Part shown: one piece after another, positions 8,232 through 16,522 of the stretch
How the letters are laid out: every line of letters begins with the position of its first letter
Position numbering within the stretch: position 1 is the first letter of the stretch
Assembly (NCBI GenBank): GCA_041398025.1
Contig: JAWKVM010000009.1
Span: 162,258-226,257, forward strand
Reading direction: 5' to 3'
Source: JANQPX01 sp041398025
Lineage (GTDB): Bacteria; Pseudomonadota; Alphaproteobacteria; Geminicoccales; Geminicoccaceae
Length of the DNA: 64,000 nt
The notes under the pieces: generated by a model
The model's input: only the letters and a program-made list of their open reading frames with translations
What the model was told of the DNA's origin: nothing
The model's database searches: none
Position numbers and translations under genes: made by a program

Positions 8232-9277
8232 TAGAGAGCATGCGGCTTGCCCTCGGCGATTTCCAGTGCCCGGACGGCGAAGCGTTCGGCCAGCGGGGCG
8301 AGCTTTTCAGCTTCGGGGTCGGCGGCGTTGCCGGCCTTGGCGCGATCTTTGATCCCGACGAAGATCACGGCGAAACGATAGAGGGCGAAGGCCTTGTGGA
8401 ACGGGAGGAGCGGCGCGTCGAACGGGCTTGCGGCCATGTAGTGCTGGACGAAGTCCTCCTCACTCGGAAGCTGGAGCGCCTCGAGATCGAAGCCGAGCAG
8501 GCCGCCATACTCCTCGGGTGCGCTATGCCAGGGCATGCAGCAAAAACCGAGATCGGCGAGCGGGTGGCCAAGCGTCGAGAGCTCCCAATCGAGGATCGCC
8601 GCGACGCGCGGCTCGGTTGGATGGAAGATGAGATTACCAAGCCGGAAGTCACCATGGCAGATCGATACGAGGCCGTCATCCGCGGGCTGGTTGGCGACCA
8701 GCCAGTCGTAGAGCCGCTCGATCGGCTCGATCGGCCCCGAGGGCGAGCCGCGATACTGCTTGTTCCAGCGGCCGATCTGGCGCTCGAAATAATTGCCGGG
8801 CCTGCCGTAGTCGCCGAGGCCGACCTCGTCCGGCCGGACCGCATGCATCAAAGCCATGGCGTCGGCAACCGCCATCCAGATGGCGTGGCGGTCGACGGGA
8901 TCGACGTCCTTCAGCGAGGTGTCGGTGAAGACGCGGCCGTCGACCCGCTCCATCAGATAGAACGGCGTGCCGAGCGGCTCGGGCTCCGCGTGGAACAGCA
9001 CCGGACGCGGCACCGGCACACCTGTCGGATGTAGTGCCTCCAGCACGCGATATTCTCGGTCGACCGCGTGCGCGCCCTTGAGAATCGGACCTGCGGGCTG
9101 CTTCCTCAGGACCAGGCGCCGGTCGGCATAATCGAGAAAATAAGAGGGATTGGACTGGCCGCCGCCGATCCGCTCCAGGCGAAACATGCCCTGGTCCGGC
9201 CCGAATTCTTCTCGAAGAAAACCGCCAAGCGCGTCCGCCTCGAAGTCGACGGCCCCCGTCACCTCGGCTGCGCTCAC
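8231..9277 (-). CDS. Phosphotransferase family protein (APH/ACAD10-11 kinase-like), LvaA-like
   Basis: A 348-aa aminoglycoside-phosphotransferase-fold kinase. The N-lobe shows IGGGQSNPSYFLDY and the ATP-site lysine in RLVLRKQP. The catalytic loop is CHGDFRLGNLIF, and the metal-binding Asp is in AILDWELSTLGHPLADLG. The best start is GTG at 9277, overlapping the upstream acyl-CoA dehydrogenase stop as GTGA. An earlier ATG adds 41 low-complexity residues inside that gene. Proteins of this type (LvaA, and the kinase domains of ACAD10/11) phosphorylate the 4-hydroxyl of 4-hydroxyacyl-CoA so that a dedicated dehydrogenase-family enzyme can remove it. The operon here has exactly that partner. An antibiotic-resistance role is unlikely. 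Confidence 0.85.
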   Translation of the reverse strand: MSAAEVTGAVDFEADALGGFLREEFGPDQGMFRLERIGGGQSNPSYFLDYADRRLVLRKQPAGPILKGAHAVDREYRVLEALHPTGVPVPRPVLFHAEPEPLGTPFYLMERVDGRVFTDTSLKDVDPVDRHAIWMAVADAMALMHAVRPDEVGLGDYGRPGNYFERQIGRWNKQYRGSPSGPIEPIERLYDWLVANQPADDGLVSICHGDFRLGNLIFHPTEPRVAAILDWELSTLGHPLADLGFCCMPWHSAPEEYGGLLGFDLEALQLPSEEDFVQHYMAASPFDAPLLPFHKAFALYRFAVIFVGIKDRAKAGNAADPEAEKLAPLAERFAVRALEIAEGKPHAL

Positions 9278-10479
9278 GCCCCGGCCTCCCAACGGTAGAA
9301 GTCCCGGCCCTGTTCCTGCAGATGGCGGTTCAGGATCATCTTGTGCACCTCGTCCGCCCCGTCCACCAGGCGCGCCTGGCGGGCGTAGCGGTAGATCCAT
9401 TCCAGCACCGTGTCCTTGGAATAGCCGCGCGCACCGTTGATCTGGATAGCGACGTCGGCGGCCTTGTGGAGAAGGTTGGCGACGTGGATCTTGGCCATCG
9501 ACACTTCTTTTTGCGCAAAGCCGCCGCGGTCGATTTCCCAGGCGGCTTTCATCACCAGAAGACGGCCGATCTCGATCTGCATGGCGAGATCACCGAGCAT
9601 CACCTGCACGCTTTCCCGATCGGCGAGACGCACGCCGAAGCCTTCGCGCGTCTCGGCATACTCGCTCGCGATCTCGACCGCACGTTTGGCCAGCCCGAGC
9701 CAGCGCATGCAGTGTGTGAGGCGCGCCGGGCCGAGCCGGGTCTGGGTGACCTTGAGGCCGCGGCCTTCCTCCAGGAGCACGTTCTCCTTGGGAATGCGAA
9801 GGCCGTCGAAGGCGAGCTCGCAATGGCCGCCATGCTCTTCCGGCCCCATGATCTCGATGCGCCGGGTGATCGACCAGCCGGGATCGTCACGGTGGAACAG
9901 AAAGGCGGTATGCCCGCGCCGGGCATCGTCCGACGTGCGCGCGATCAGGATGAAATGAGCGGCTTCCTCGGCGCCGGTGATGAACCATTTATGGCCATCG
10001 ATCACATAGTCGTCGCCGTCGCGCTTCGCTGATGTCTTCATCATGCCGGGATCGGAGCCGCCGCCCGGATGGGGCTCGGTCATGGCGAAGGCGGAGCGCA
10101 CCTCGCCATCGACGATCGGCTGCAGCCAGCGCTTTTTCTGTTCCTCGGTGCCGAGGGCTTCCAGCACCATCATGTTGCCGTCGTCGGGGGCGGCGGCATT
10201 GAAGCAGACCGGACCGAAGATCGAGCGGTTCATGGTCTCGTAGGTGACCGCCATCCCGACCTTGCCGATGCCGAGCCCGCCACTTTCAGGCTTGAGCTGG
10301 GGACACCAGATCCCCTCCGCTCGCGCCTTCGCACGCATCTCGGCGAGCGGTTCGGCCGCGATGTTCTCGTGCGCGTCGTAAGCCGCGGGATCGCGCTCCA
10401 GCGGGATCAGATGCTTCTCGACGAAGGCGGCGATCCGGTCCCGGAGATCGGCGAGGTCTTTCGTGATGGTGAAGTCCAT
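9274..10479 (-). CDS. Acyl-CoA dehydrogenase family protein (ACAD11/LvaC-like)
   Basis: A 401-aa flavoprotein of the acyl-CoA dehydrogenase fold. The FAD/substrate motif FAMTEPHPGGGSDPG and the KWFITGA strand are in the middle domain. The C-terminal helix bundle contains the FAD-binding motif GARGYSKDTVLEWIYRYAR. The segment where ordinary dehydrogenases carry their catalytic Glu reads RLVDGADEVH, the form seen in ACAD11-type enzymes. The ATG at 10479 (MDFTITKD) fits family length. Upstream in-frame codons lie inside the preceding SDR gene. It is the middle gene of an SDR/ACAD/kinase operon. In the levulinate pathway the homologous LvaC converts 4-phosphoacyl-CoA to the 3-hydroxyacyl-CoA, and the same role is inferred here. 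Confidence 0.85.
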   Translation of the reverse strand: MDFTITKDLADLRDRIAAFVEKHLIPLERDPAAYDAHENIAAEPLAEMRAKARAEGIWCPQLKPESGGLGIGKVGMAVTYETMNRSIFGPVCFNAAAPDDGNMMVLEALGTEEQKKRWLQPIVDGEVRSAFAMTEPHPGGGSDPGMMKTSAKRDGDDYVIDGHKWFITGAEEAAHFILIARTSDDARRGHTAFLFHRDDPGWSITRRIEIMGPEEHGGHCELAFDGLRIPKENVLLEEGRGLKVTQTRLGPARLTHCMRWLGLAKRAVEIASEYAETREGFGVRLADRESVQVMLGDLAMQIEIGRLLVMKAAWEIDRGGFAQKEVSMAKIHVANLLHKAADVAIQINGARGYSKDTVLEWIYRYARQARLVDGADEVHKMILNRHLQEQGRDFYRWEAGA

Positions 10480-10499
10480 CGATGTCTCACATCCTGTCT

Positions 10500-11249
10500 T
10501 TAAAGGCCGGAAACGAGGTGGCCGCCATCGACCGCGACGATCGAGCCGGTCATGTGGGCCGAGGCATCGGAAGCCAGCAGCAGGAGCGGTCCGTCCAGAT
10601 CCTCGAGCCTGCCGAGACGGCGCTGCGGAATGCGCTTGATCAGTGCCTTGCCCGCTTCGCTGTCGAAAAAATCGGCGTTGATCGGCGTCCTGATATAGCC
10701 GGGGCAGAGCGCGTTGACGCGAATGCCGTGGCGTGCCCATTCCAGCGCGAGCGCCTTGGTCAGCTGCGCCACCGCGGCCTTGGAAGCAGCGTAAGCGGCG
10801 AGGTTGCCGGCGACACGCAGGGCGGTAATCGAGGCGATGTTGACGATGGCACCCCCGCCCGCATCCTTCATGCCGCGGGCCGCTGCCTGGGCGAGCGCGA
10901 ACACGCCGGTGAGGTTGGTGTCGATGACGGACTGGAAGTCGTCGAGCGGCGTGTCCAGGGCCGGCTTGCCGCTGCCGCTGATCCCGGCGTTGTTGATCAG
11001 CACGTCGAACGACTGGCCGCCTGCGAACAGCGCGTCGATCGATGCCGGATCGGTGACATCCAGCGCGACGGCTTCAGCGCGAAGACCGGCATTGCGAAGC
11101 CCAGCGGCTTCGGCCTCGACACGCTCGACCCGACGCGCGGCAAGGGCGACATCAGCACCGGCCGCAGCCAGCGTCCGCGCGAAATGCAGCCCGAGACCGC
11201 TGGATGCGCCAGTCACCAGGGTCCGTTTTCCTGCAAGCGTCAACTGCAT
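10500..11249 (-). CDS. SDR family oxidoreductase
   Basis: A 249-aa classical short-chain dehydrogenase/reductase. It shows the cofactor motif VTGASSGLGLHFA at residues 13-25, the LINNAG motif, the catalytic Ser region NIASITALRVAG, and YAASK with the catalytic Tyr and Lys. The C-terminal AHMTGSIVAVDGG is typical. It begins a leftward operon followed 20 bp later by the acyl-CoA dehydrogenase and then the kinase-like gene. By analogy with LvaD it could reduce a 4-oxoacyl-CoA to the 4-hydroxyacyl-CoA that the kinase then phosphorylates. Substrate specificity is not readable from the sequence. Confidence 0.85.
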   Translation of the reverse strand: MQLTLAGKRTLVTGASSGLGLHFARTLAAAGADVALAARRVERVEAEAAGLRNAGLRAEAVALDVTDPASIDALFAGGQSFDVLINNAGISGSGKPALDTPLDDFQSVIDTNLTGVFALAQAAARGMKDAGGGAIVNIASITALRVAGNLAAYAASKAAVAQLTKALALEWARHGIRVNALCPGYIRTPINADFFDSEAGKALIKRIPQRRLGRLEDLDGPLLLLASDASAHMTGSIVAVDGGHLVSGL

Positions 11250-11349
11250 CGAGACACCCTCTCGTCGAGGGGCGACCGGCCGTTCGCGCGCCGATATCGC
11301 CAGACCTTCATCACTCCCATGCTCGCTCCCCTCATATGTCGCCGTCGGC

Positions 11350-11518
11350 TTTACGTTTTTTTAACCCTCGCACCGTAGGATCTAGAGGATTGTCTGGTCC
11401 ATGCGATCCTGGGAATCCGCCCGCCCGTCAAACAATCCCGGGCGCGATGCGGACTCCCAGGATCGCATGGACCGTCAAGAAGGCAATGCATACGCCAAAC
11501 TGGTTAACGCCGCGTAAA
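11350..11518. repeat. Palindromic repeat family 1, copy 2 (most complete, with outer motifs)
   Basis: The inner hairpin is 11396-11473, with 25-bp arms (11396-11420 and 11449-11473) that match at 24 positions. The outer motifs are symmetric: TTTACG-N5-TTAACC at 11350-11366 and its reverse complement GGTTAA-N5-CGTAAA at 11502-11518, lying 29 and 28 bases from the inner arms. This copy defines the element as a nested inverted repeat of about 169 bp. It lies between the SDR start and the ThDP-enzyme stop, both on the minus strand. Confidence 0.8.
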
Positions 11519-11788
11519 CTGGAAGGACATTGACTTCGCCATCGACCGGACCATGGAGGTGACAGCCGAACGGCGTGACCGATGGTCCGATCGAAGCCCC
11601 TCTTAGTCGGTATGTCCCCTGTCACACACCCCAGGCTCAATGAGAGCACGGGATTGGCCGCTCGTGCAGCGAAGCCCTCGAGAAATTGGGATGCCGCTGG
11701 CTCATCTCGTTGGCTTCGCATCAAACGCCCAATCTTCGCTGCTCGCTCGGTTTGCATCGATGCACTCGGTCCGCAGCGGGCCACACCA
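11519..11788. other. Non-coding interval with imperfect inverted repeats
   Basis: No supported gene is present. Pairs of complementary words occur, for example GACCGGACCAT near 11551 against ATGGTCCGATC near 11582, and a GCAGCGAAG word near 11667 facing CTTCGCTGC near 11735. They suggest further decayed palindromic DNA. A minus-strand frame of 118 codons crosses this region, but it runs into the family-1 repeat and has no RBS or recognisable domain. Confidence 0.45.
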
Positions 11789-13522
11789 TCAGATCAGCCC
11801 GCGGCGCCTGCGCTCGGCATCGTCCCAGGCGGTCAGCGGCTGGTAATCCGGTACGAAGCCGAGGCCCTTCTTCGCGTCCGAGGACACGGCATCCTGCGAG
11901 GTGACCACGTCGATCACGGCCGGCGCGTTCTCCAGGGCGCGACGGATGGCATCGGCCAGATCCGCCGGATCCTCGACCCGCTCGCCATGGGCGCCGAGCG
12001 CCACAGCCATGGCGGCGTAGTCCGCGTGGCGAAGGGTGGTGCCGACCACGCGGCCGCCATAGTTGAACTCCTGGTCGTAGCGTTCGATGTTCCAGGCGGC
12101 GTTATTGGAGACGATGAAAACCGCCTTCGCGCCATGGCGCACGGCCGTGTCGATTTCCATAGCGTTGATGCCGTAGGCGCCGTCGCCATTGACCGAGATC
12201 ACCTGGCGCCCCGGGCAGGCGAGCGCCGCGGCGACGGCAAACGGCACGCCCACGCCAAGACAGCCAAACGCCCCGGCATCCAGATAGGAGCTGGCGCCGA
12301 GACCGACGCGGGCGAAGCTCAGCAGATCACCGCCATCGGCGATCGCGATATAGTCGGGCGCCGCCACGTCCTTCAGCGCCTCGAAGATCGCCATCGGGTG
12401 GATCTTGCCGTCGGCGCCGCGTTTGGGCGTTTCGCGGCTTTCGCCCTTGGCGATGCGTTCGCGGTGCTTGTTGCGCATACCGTCGAGCCAGGCGTGATCG
12501 CGCGCTCCTGCATCATTGCCAAGCGCTTCGGTCAGCGCATCCAGAGCGAGATCGACCGCGGCCAGGATTTCCGGCGTGCCGCGGCGATTGTCGATCAGTT
12601 CGCCCGCATTGTCGGCGATGCGGATGAAGCGCGCGTCGGGATAGACCGCCGGCGAGCCGTAGCCGAGCTGGTAGTCGAGCTTTCGGCCAAGCGTGATCAC
12701 CAGATCCGCCTCGGCCATGGCGGCCGCGCGCACCGCGCCGACCACGGCGGGATGATCCGCCGGCACCAGGCCGCGGCTCTCCTGGGTGTCGAGATAGAGC
12801 GCATCCGCCGCGTCGAGAAAGCGTGTGACCGCCTCGCCGGCAAAGCGGGCACCGCGACCGCTGACCACCAGGGGGCGCCGGGCGCGGCGCAGCGCCTCCA
12901 CCGCCTCGCCGACCAGCGCAGGATCGGGATGCGGTCGGCGCGCGGGCTTGGCCCTCAGCCACTCTTCCGGGATCAAATTCGAGGACACCCGCGCGCGCAG
13001 CACGTCGGTCGGCACTTCGATATAGGAAGGACCGGGCTCGCCGAGATCGCCCATGGCCGACGCGATCGCCTCGTCCAGCTCGCGCAGCACCTGCTCGGGC
13101 ACGCGCGCCGTGCGGCAATAGCGGCTGACGGGTCGCAGAATATCGACATGCGGGATGTCCTGAAGCGGCCCCATATTGGCTTGGGGTCTGGACGTGCAGC
13201 CACCGATCAGCAGCACCGGCGCGCGGGCGAGCGAGGCGTTGGCGACGCCGGTGACGCAATTGGTGACGCCCGGCCCCGCGGTCACCATGGCGACGCCGAG
13301 CGTGCCGGTCAGCTCCGCATGCGCATGCGCCATGTGCACGGCGGCCCCCTCGTCGCGCACGTCGACGATGCGGATGCCGATGCGCGCCGCATGGTCCCAG
13401 ATCGGCTGGATGTGCCCGCCCTGGAGGCCGAAGATGCGATCGACGCCCCTTGCCTCGAGCGCTTTGGCGATCCAGGCGGCGACGCTGTCCTGGTCCTGAT
13501 TGAGATCCTGTCGCTCGGTCAT
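11789..13522 (-). CDS. Thiamine diphosphate-dependent enzyme, acetolactate-synthase-like
   Basis: A 577-aa three-domain ThDP enzyme. The N-terminal PYR domain opens with GVDRIFGLQGGHIQPIWD and carries the ThDP-activating Glu in VRDEGAAVHMA. A central domain follows. The C-terminal PP domain has the cofactor motif NGDGAYGINAMEID, ending about 25 residues later in VSNNAAWN. The family covers acetolactate synthase, oxalyl-CoA decarboxylase and 2-hydroxyacyl-CoA lyase, and I cannot choose between them. The MTERQD start is used because upstream in-frame codons run into a palindromic repeat. The acyl-CoA ligase upstream on the same strand would fit a 2-hydroxyacyl-CoA lyase, but that is speculation. 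Confidence 0.8.
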   Translation of the reverse strand: MTERQDLNQDQDSVAAWIAKALEARGVDRIFGLQGGHIQPIWDHAARIGIRIVDVRDEGAAVHMAHAHAELTGTLGVAMVTAGPGVTNCVTGVANASLARAPVLLIGGCTSRPQANMGPLQDIPHVDILRPVSRYCRTARVPEQVLRELDEAIASAMGDLGEPGPSYIEVPTDVLRARVSSNLIPEEWLRAKPARRPHPDPALVGEAVEALRRARRPLVVSGRGARFAGEAVTRFLDAADALYLDTQESRGLVPADHPAVVGAVRAAAMAEADLVITLGRKLDYQLGYGSPAVYPDARFIRIADNAGELIDNRRGTPEILAAVDLALDALTEALGNDAGARDHAWLDGMRNKHRERIAKGESRETPKRGADGKIHPMAIFEALKDVAAPDYIAIADGGDLLSFARVGLGASSYLDAGAFGCLGVGVPFAVAAALACPGRQVISVNGDGAYGINAMEIDTAVRHGAKAVFIVSNNAAWNIERYDQEFNYGGRVVGTTLRHADYAAMAVALGAHGERVEDPADLADAIRRALENAPAVIDVVTSQDAVSSDAKKGLGFVPDYQPLTAWDDAERRRRGLI

Positions 13523-13622
13523 TTTTTTCCACTTTCTGACAAGGCCATGGTCACGATCTATCAGCGGTCTTCTTTGCTCCTGCGAACGAAATCTTAAGCT
13601 TTTGCGGCGATGCTTCCGGTCT

Positions 13623-13701
13623 TGGTCCATGTGACCCTGGGAGTCCGCCCACCCGTGAGGGAGGTACGGCGAGGCTCGGATTCCCAGGATCACATGGACC
13701 A
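13623..13701. repeat. Palindromic repeat family 1, copy 3 (with compensatory base pair)
   Basis: The arms 13623-13647 and 13677-13701 are 25 bp with two mismatches. Where the other copies read CATGCGA opposite TCGCATG, this copy reads CATGTGA opposite TCACATG, a change made on both arms. The outer flanks are also an inverted pair, GAAATCTTAA (about 13588-13597) and TTAAGATTTC (about 13727-13736), different from the flanks of copy 2 but again complementary. It lies between the acyl-CoA ligase stop and the ThDP-enzyme start. Confidence 0.85.
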
Positions 13702-13782
13702 GATCCCCAACACTGACGGCATCGAGTTAAGATTTCCTTTCGCGACAATCTTCCCGGCAAGATCTGTCGCCGCGACACGGGC

Positions 13783-15354
13783 TCAAGCACGTTCCTGTCC
13801 GCTACTCGAAAGCCTGTCCCGCAGCACGCGATGGAGGATCTTGCCGGTGGCGTTTCTCGGCATCTCGTCGGCGTCGAGGAAAGTGATGGCGCGCGGGCGC
13901 TTGTAGCCCGCAAGTCTGTCCTTGCACCAGGTGATCAGGTCCTGTTCCGAGGTGGCCGTGCCACCGCGCAGCACCACGGCCGCTTCGACCCGCTCGCCCC
14001 ATTTCGCATCCGGCGTGCCGATCACCGCGACGTCCCTGACGTCGGGATGCGCGGCAAGCACCGTCTCGACCTCGGAGGGATAGACGTTCTCGCCGCCCGT
14101 GATGATCATGTTCTTCTTGCGGTCGATCAGGCGGATGAAGCCGTCGGCGTCGCGAAGGGCGATGTCGCCGACCGAGAGATAGTCGCCACGCATCGCCTCC
14201 GCGGTCTTCTCCGGCAGGTTCCAGTAGCCCTCGAACGCATAGGGACCGCACGAAAATAGCTCGCCCGGCTCGCCGTCCGGCACCTCGTTGCCGTCGTCGT
14301 CGAGCAGCCGGATCGGCAGCGAGCCGACCACTTCCCGGCCGACCGTGCCGAGATGATCGAACTGCTCGTCCGGATGCAGCATGGTCACCCAGCCGGCCTC
14401 GGTGGAGCCGTAGAGCTCGAACAGCCCGGAATTCGGAAACATGCTCATGACCTGGCGCTTGAGCTCGGCATGGGCAGGTGCCGAGGAAACCATCAGCTTT
14501 TCCACGCTCGCGAAGCCTGCTTCGCCGCGCTCGGCATCGGGCACGTCGAGCATCATGGAGAAGTGCGTCGGCACCAGGGAGGAGAAGGTGACGCCCATCT
14601 CGCCGATGGTGCGGAGACAGAGTGCCGCATCGAAGCTCGGGCGCGAAAAGATGGTGATGGTCGCGCCGACATAGAGAAAAGAAGAAAAGAAATTCAAGGA
14701 GTTGGCGTGACACATGGGCATGACCAGGAGGGCGTCGTCCTGGCGCTTCAGACCGAGCTCGACCTCGGTCATCAGCGCCAGCATCGCCATGCCGCGATGG
14801 CTGCGGATGGCGCCCTTGGGATTGCCGGTGGTGCCCGACGTGTACATCAGGCACCAGGGATCGTCCGCCATCACCCGAACGCCCGGTTCGTCGACGGGAG
14901 CCTTCTCGACCAGCGCCTCGTAGGACGTCCAGCCGGACGGCGGCCGATCGCCACCGAAATAGAGGGCACGTTCCGGTGAAAGCCCCAGGTCCCGTCGGAC
15001 CTTGTCGGCGACGTCGATCAGCGCCTCTTCGGCGAGCAGAGCCCCCACGGCGCAGTCCTCGCAGATGAAGCGCGCCTCCGTGGCGGTCAGACGAAAATTG
15101 ATCGGCACCGCGACCAGGCCAGCCTTGGCGACGGCCATGTAGATCTCGGCCCACTCCACCCGGTTATAGGCGAGCACCGCCACCCGATCGCCCTTGGCGA
15201 GACCGAGTCCCAAAAGGCCGTTGGCAAGGCGGCAGGCGCGCTCGTTCCACTCGCTGAAGGTCATGGCACGCTCGAGATCGCGCGCGCCGATCCGATCCGG
15301 CTGCAGCCGCGCCTGGGCGCTCAGCATCTCGCCGACCGTAAGCAATGGTGCCAT
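13783..15354 (-). CDS. Class I adenylate-forming enzyme, acyl-CoA synthetase
   Basis: A 523-aa AMP-dependent acyl-CoA ligase. The phosphate-binding motif YTSGTTGNPKGAIRSH is near residue 170, and FELYGSTEAGW is the A5 motif. YLSVGDIALRDADGFIRLIDRKK carries the Asp/Arg pair that binds ribose. The C-terminal lysine motif is NATGKILHRVLRD. It should activate a carboxylic acid to its CoA ester, and chain length is not predictable by eye. The promoter region holds a perfect GntR-type palindrome about 95 bp upstream, shared with a divergent GntR gene, so it is probably that regulator's main target. The downstream ThDP gene lies 260 bp further on, separated by a palindromic repeat. Confidence 0.85.
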   Translation of the reverse strand: MAPLLTVGEMLSAQARLQPDRIGARDLERAMTFSEWNERACRLANGLLGLGLAKGDRVAVLAYNRVEWAEIYMAVAKAGLVAVPINFRLTATEARFICEDCAVGALLAEEALIDVADKVRRDLGLSPERALYFGGDRPPSGWTSYEALVEKAPVDEPGVRVMADDPWCLMYTSGTTGNPKGAIRSHRGMAMLALMTEVELGLKRQDDALLVMPMCHANSLNFFSSFLYVGATITIFSRPSFDAALCLRTIGEMGVTFSSLVPTHFSMMLDVPDAERGEAGFASVEKLMVSSAPAHAELKRQVMSMFPNSGLFELYGSTEAGWVTMLHPDEQFDHLGTVGREVVGSLPIRLLDDDGNEVPDGEPGELFSCGPYAFEGYWNLPEKTAEAMRGDYLSVGDIALRDADGFIRLIDRKKNMIITGGENVYPSEVETVLAAHPDVRDVAVIGTPDAKWGERVEAAVVLRGGTATSEQDLITWCKDRLAGYKRPRAITFLDADEMPRNATGKILHRVLRDRLSSSGQERA

Positions 15355-15449
15355 GAACGCCCCTCCCTCGCCCCGTCTGCGTCGACCGCCATCCCAGGCA
15401 GCCCACCAGCCAGGCTGTGCGGGCAGCGCTTCGGCGCCGGCTTAAAACA

Positions 15450-15470
15450 TATTGAATTCTGAATTCAATA
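15450..15470. promoter_or_regulatory. GntR operator O1
   Basis: A perfect inverted repeat: arms TATTGAATTC and GAATTCAATA around a central T. It overlaps the expected -10 region of the leftward acyl-CoA ligase promoter, whose -35 hexamer TTGACA reads on the minus strand at 15495-15490. Binding would therefore block RNA polymerase. The 14-base core ATTCTGAATTCAAT recurs at O2 in front of gntR. Confidence 0.7.
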
Positions 15471-15489
15471 ATTGCCTCTATGACCTTTT

Positions 15490-15495
15490 TGTCAA
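15490..15495 (-). promoter_or_regulatory. -35 element of the acyl-CoA ligase promoter
   Basis: On the minus strand this reads TTGACA, the consensus sigma-70 -35 box. A 17-base spacer leads to ATTATT at 15472-15467, a weak -10 match lying inside the GntR operator. The arrangement suggests repression by direct occlusion. Confidence 0.5.
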
Positions 15496-15579
15496 TCTCT
15501 TTCTCACCCTTGTCGATCGAAAAACTGGGAATTCCTCCGCTTTATTTCCGCTTGCAGCCGAGAGGCCAAGAGAATACCG

Positions 15580-15596
15580 TATTCTGAATTCAATGG
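15580..15596. promoter_or_regulatory. GntR operator O2, partial, before gntR
   Basis: ATTCTGAATTCAAT at 15581-15594 is identical to 15456-15469 in O1, covering the centre and one arm. It ends about 12 bases before the gntR ATG and touches the ribosome-binding region, which suggests autorepression. Confidence 0.6.
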
Positions 15597-15606
15597 AGTT
15601 CGAGAC

Positions 15607-16311
15607 ATGAAGCCACTCGACCCGCCGCCGAGCCTGACCGACCGCGTGTATGATGCGATCGTCGACGAGATCTGTGAGGGCCGGCTGCCGGCGGGGACGC
15701 ATCTGGTGCAGGAACAGCTGGCGCAACGGCTTGGCGTCTCGCGGCAGCCGATCCAGCAGGCGCTCGCGCTCCTGAAGGCGGACGGGCTGATCGAGGAGGT
15801 CGGCCGGCGCGGCATGCAGGTCGCAGCACTCGATCTCAGGGCGATGCGCCATCATTACGATGTCCGCGCCGCTCTGGACGCCCTTGCCGCGCGCGAGGCG
15901 GCGAAACGGGTGCGCGGCAATCTCCGGGCGGCGTCAGATCTGGACAAGCGCGGACGGAAAATCCTGGACGCGGGCCGGCAGGCGATCGTCAAGGATGGGG
16001 TGGCCCAGCAGATCCGCGAGGACGAGGCGTTCCACGCCCTCCTCTACGAGGCTTCGGGCAATCCGTTGCTCCGACGCACGGTGGAGCCGCACTGGCGCTT
16101 CCTGCGCCGGATCATGGGCGAGGTGCTGCGCCATGGCGAGCCGCCGCGCACGATCTGGCGTCAGCATGAGGAGATTCTCGACGCCGTCCTGGCGGGTGAT
16201 GCCGAGCGCAGCGAACGTCTCGCCCTGAACCACGTCCAGGTAGCCGCCGAGACACTCGAACAGACGATCAAGTCCGGCGGTCTCGACCTGAACCTCGCCC
16301 CGACCGGCTAG
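15607..16311 (+). CDS. GntR family transcriptional regulator (FCD type)
   Basis: 234 aa. The N-terminal winged helix reads LTDRVYDAIVDEICEGRLPAGTHL then the recognition segment VQEQLAQRLGVSRQPIQQAL. The C-terminal all-helical FCD effector domain (about residues 80-220) contains the metal/ligand-type residues Asp, His and His in VRAALDALAAREA, EDEAFHALLYEASGN and WRQHEEILDAV. It is divergent from the acyl-CoA ligase gene, with two matching operator-like sites in the 252-bp gap between them, so it is almost certainly a local repressor responding to an acid or acyl-CoA intermediate. A family-2 palindromic element begins three bases after the stop codon. Confidence 0.88.
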   Translation: MKPLDPPPSLTDRVYDAIVDEICEGRLPAGTHLVQEQLAQRLGVSRQPIQQALALLKADGLIEEVGRRGMQVAALDLRAMRHHYDVRAALDALAAREAAKRVRGNLRAASDLDKRGRKILDAGRQAIVKDGVAQQIREDEAFHALLYEASGNPLLRRTVEPHWRFLRRIMGEVLRHGEPPRTIWRQHEEILDAVLAGDAERSERLALNHVQVAAETLEQTIKSGGLDLNLAPTG

Positions 16312-16313
16312 CG

Positions 16314-16522
16314 GGTGGCGTGGCCACCTCATTGACGTGGACCGTCATGACCCAGCTTGGCGGTATGCGCCCAAGTTTTCGGCATTCCTAAAGCAACAAG
16401 GTCGTCGAGCCTCCACACCGAGCGGTCACACCACCGTCAGCGACATCAACGTCCGAAAACCGGGCCGCATACCGTCGGCCCAGGCCATGACGGCCCAAGT
16501 CAACGAACTGGTCGCACCAGTT
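16314..16522. repeat. Palindromic repeat family 2, copy A (complete)
   Basis: The left end is a hairpin GGTGGC-GTG-GCCACC (16314-16328) followed by TCATTGAC. The right end is GTCAACGA followed by hairpin AACTGG-TCGCA-CCAGTT (16506-16522). Between them lie two long imperfect arms, about 16342-16382 and 16453-16494, which include CGGTATGCG against CGCATACCG. The element fills the gap between the converging GntR and substrate-binding-protein genes, and its right hairpin overlaps the latter's stop codon. Confidence 0.8.

Noticed and set aside
8231..9277. An aminoglycoside resistance gene
   Set aside because: The fold is right, but the operon with an ACAD11-like dehydrogenase and an SDR points to acyl-CoA metabolism.
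11428..11784. A 118-codon minus-strand frame upstream of the SDR gene
   Set aside because: It runs into the family-1 hairpin (the translated arm recurs in unrelated frames at other copies), lacks an RBS, and matches no family I know.
13523..13693. N-terminal extension of the ThDP enzyme
   Set aside because: The extra 57 codons read through the palindromic repeat. The MTERQD start at 13522 gives the normal family length.
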